Shown piece after piece: positions 5,450 through 5,563 of a stretch of 5,563 nt of DNA. The DNA lies in the NCBI GenBank assembly GCA_964472465.1, contig CAYYLW010000161.1:1-5563 (forward strand), in the 5' to 3' direction. Origin of the DNA: JAAYCI01 sp964472465 (GTDB taxonomy: Bacteria; Bacillota; Clostridia; Oscillospirales; Ruminococcaceae). Every line of letters begins with the position of its first letter. The first letter of the stretch is position 1. Made by a program: the position numbers and the translations under genes. The notes under the pieces were generated by a model. That model made no database searches. It was not told the DNA's origin and worked only from the letters and a program-made list of their open reading frames with translations.

Positions 5450-5563
5450 ATGGGAATGGAACGTGTAAGCGAAATATTGAAAATGGCGGATAAGGCAAAC
5501 ACCTCGGCGATTGCCTTCAACTGCACCGATTACAGCATGATTCAATCGGTGGTGACGGTGGCG
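5450..5563 (+). CDS. Class II (fructose/tagatose-bisphosphate type) aldolase, N-terminus only
   Basis: The first 38 codons of a gene that runs off the right edge. The translation MGMERVSEILKMADKANTSAIAFNCTDYSMIQSVVTVA has the typical opening of zinc-dependent class II aldolases (FbaA, GatY, KbaY family): an initial helix of the type xxxEILxxAxxxxxAIxAFNxxxxxxxQSVVxxA, forming the first helix and first beta strand of the barrel. The metal-binding histidines and catalytic Asp lie beyond the edge, so family membership rests on this segment alone. Members cleave ketose (bis)phosphates, usually releasing dihydroxyacetone phosphate and an aldehyde. Following a DhaK/DhaL pair and a sugar importer, it probably supplies the cleavage step of the pathway. 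The actual substrate is not visible. Confidence 0.75.
   Translation, partial: MGMERVSEILKMADKANTSAIAFNCTDYSMIQSVVTVA

Noticed and set aside
1..5563. CRISPR array, tRNA or rRNA gene, insertion sequence, attachment site
   Set aside because: No repeat-spacer pattern, no cloverleaf or rRNA-like segment, no transposase and no terminal repeats were seen.

Overview
The window is a stretch of a bacterial sugar-catabolism operon with every gene on the + strand. Coding DNA is G+C-rich (codons ending in C or G, many GCC, GGC and CTG). Most starts have purine-rich Shine-Dalgarno sites (GAGGAG, AAGGA, AAAAGGGG, AAGGAG). The gene content fits a Gram-positive anaerobe of the Clostridia, perhaps an Oscillospiraceae/Ruminococcaceae-type gut bacterium. 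That placement rests on style and gene content, not on a marker gene.

Layout: (1) 2-301, C-terminal end of a periplasmic-type sugar-binding protein. (2) 302-502, a 201-bp spacer with several inverted repeats and no gene. (3) 503-1888, the double-ATPase subunit of the importer (RbsA/MglA type), broken by 11 N bases that stand in for about 120 real bases. (4) 1925-2929, the RbsC-type permease. (5) 2986-3945, a divergent DhaK-like protein. (6) 3970-4743, a DeoR-family regulator. (7) 4774-5412, a DhaL-type kinase subunit with intact metal and nucleotide motifs. (8) 5413-5449, a short A+T-rich spacer. (9) 5450 to the right edge, the N-terminus of a class II (fructose/tagatose-bisphosphate type) aldolase. 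From gene 3 onward, gaps between genes are 24-56 bp, so co-transcription is likely.

Read together: an ABC importer brings in a sugar or polyol, a DhaK/DhaL-type pair handles phosphorylation, and a class II aldolase cleaves a sugar phosphate to triose-level products. The DeoR protein probably controls the set in response to a phosphorylated intermediate. The substrate cannot be named from this sequence.

The most unusual element is the DhaK-like protein. It keeps the fold-defining motifs of the dihydroxyacetone kinase K subunit, but both histidines known to matter for dihydroxyacetone binding and catalysis are missing: the covalent-binding His is Ser208 here, and the His of the GGGSGHEP loop is absent. 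Its partner DhaL looks fully active. This points either to a kinase for a different substrate or to a sensor/pseudokinase working with the neighbouring regulator, as DhaK paralogs do elsewhere.
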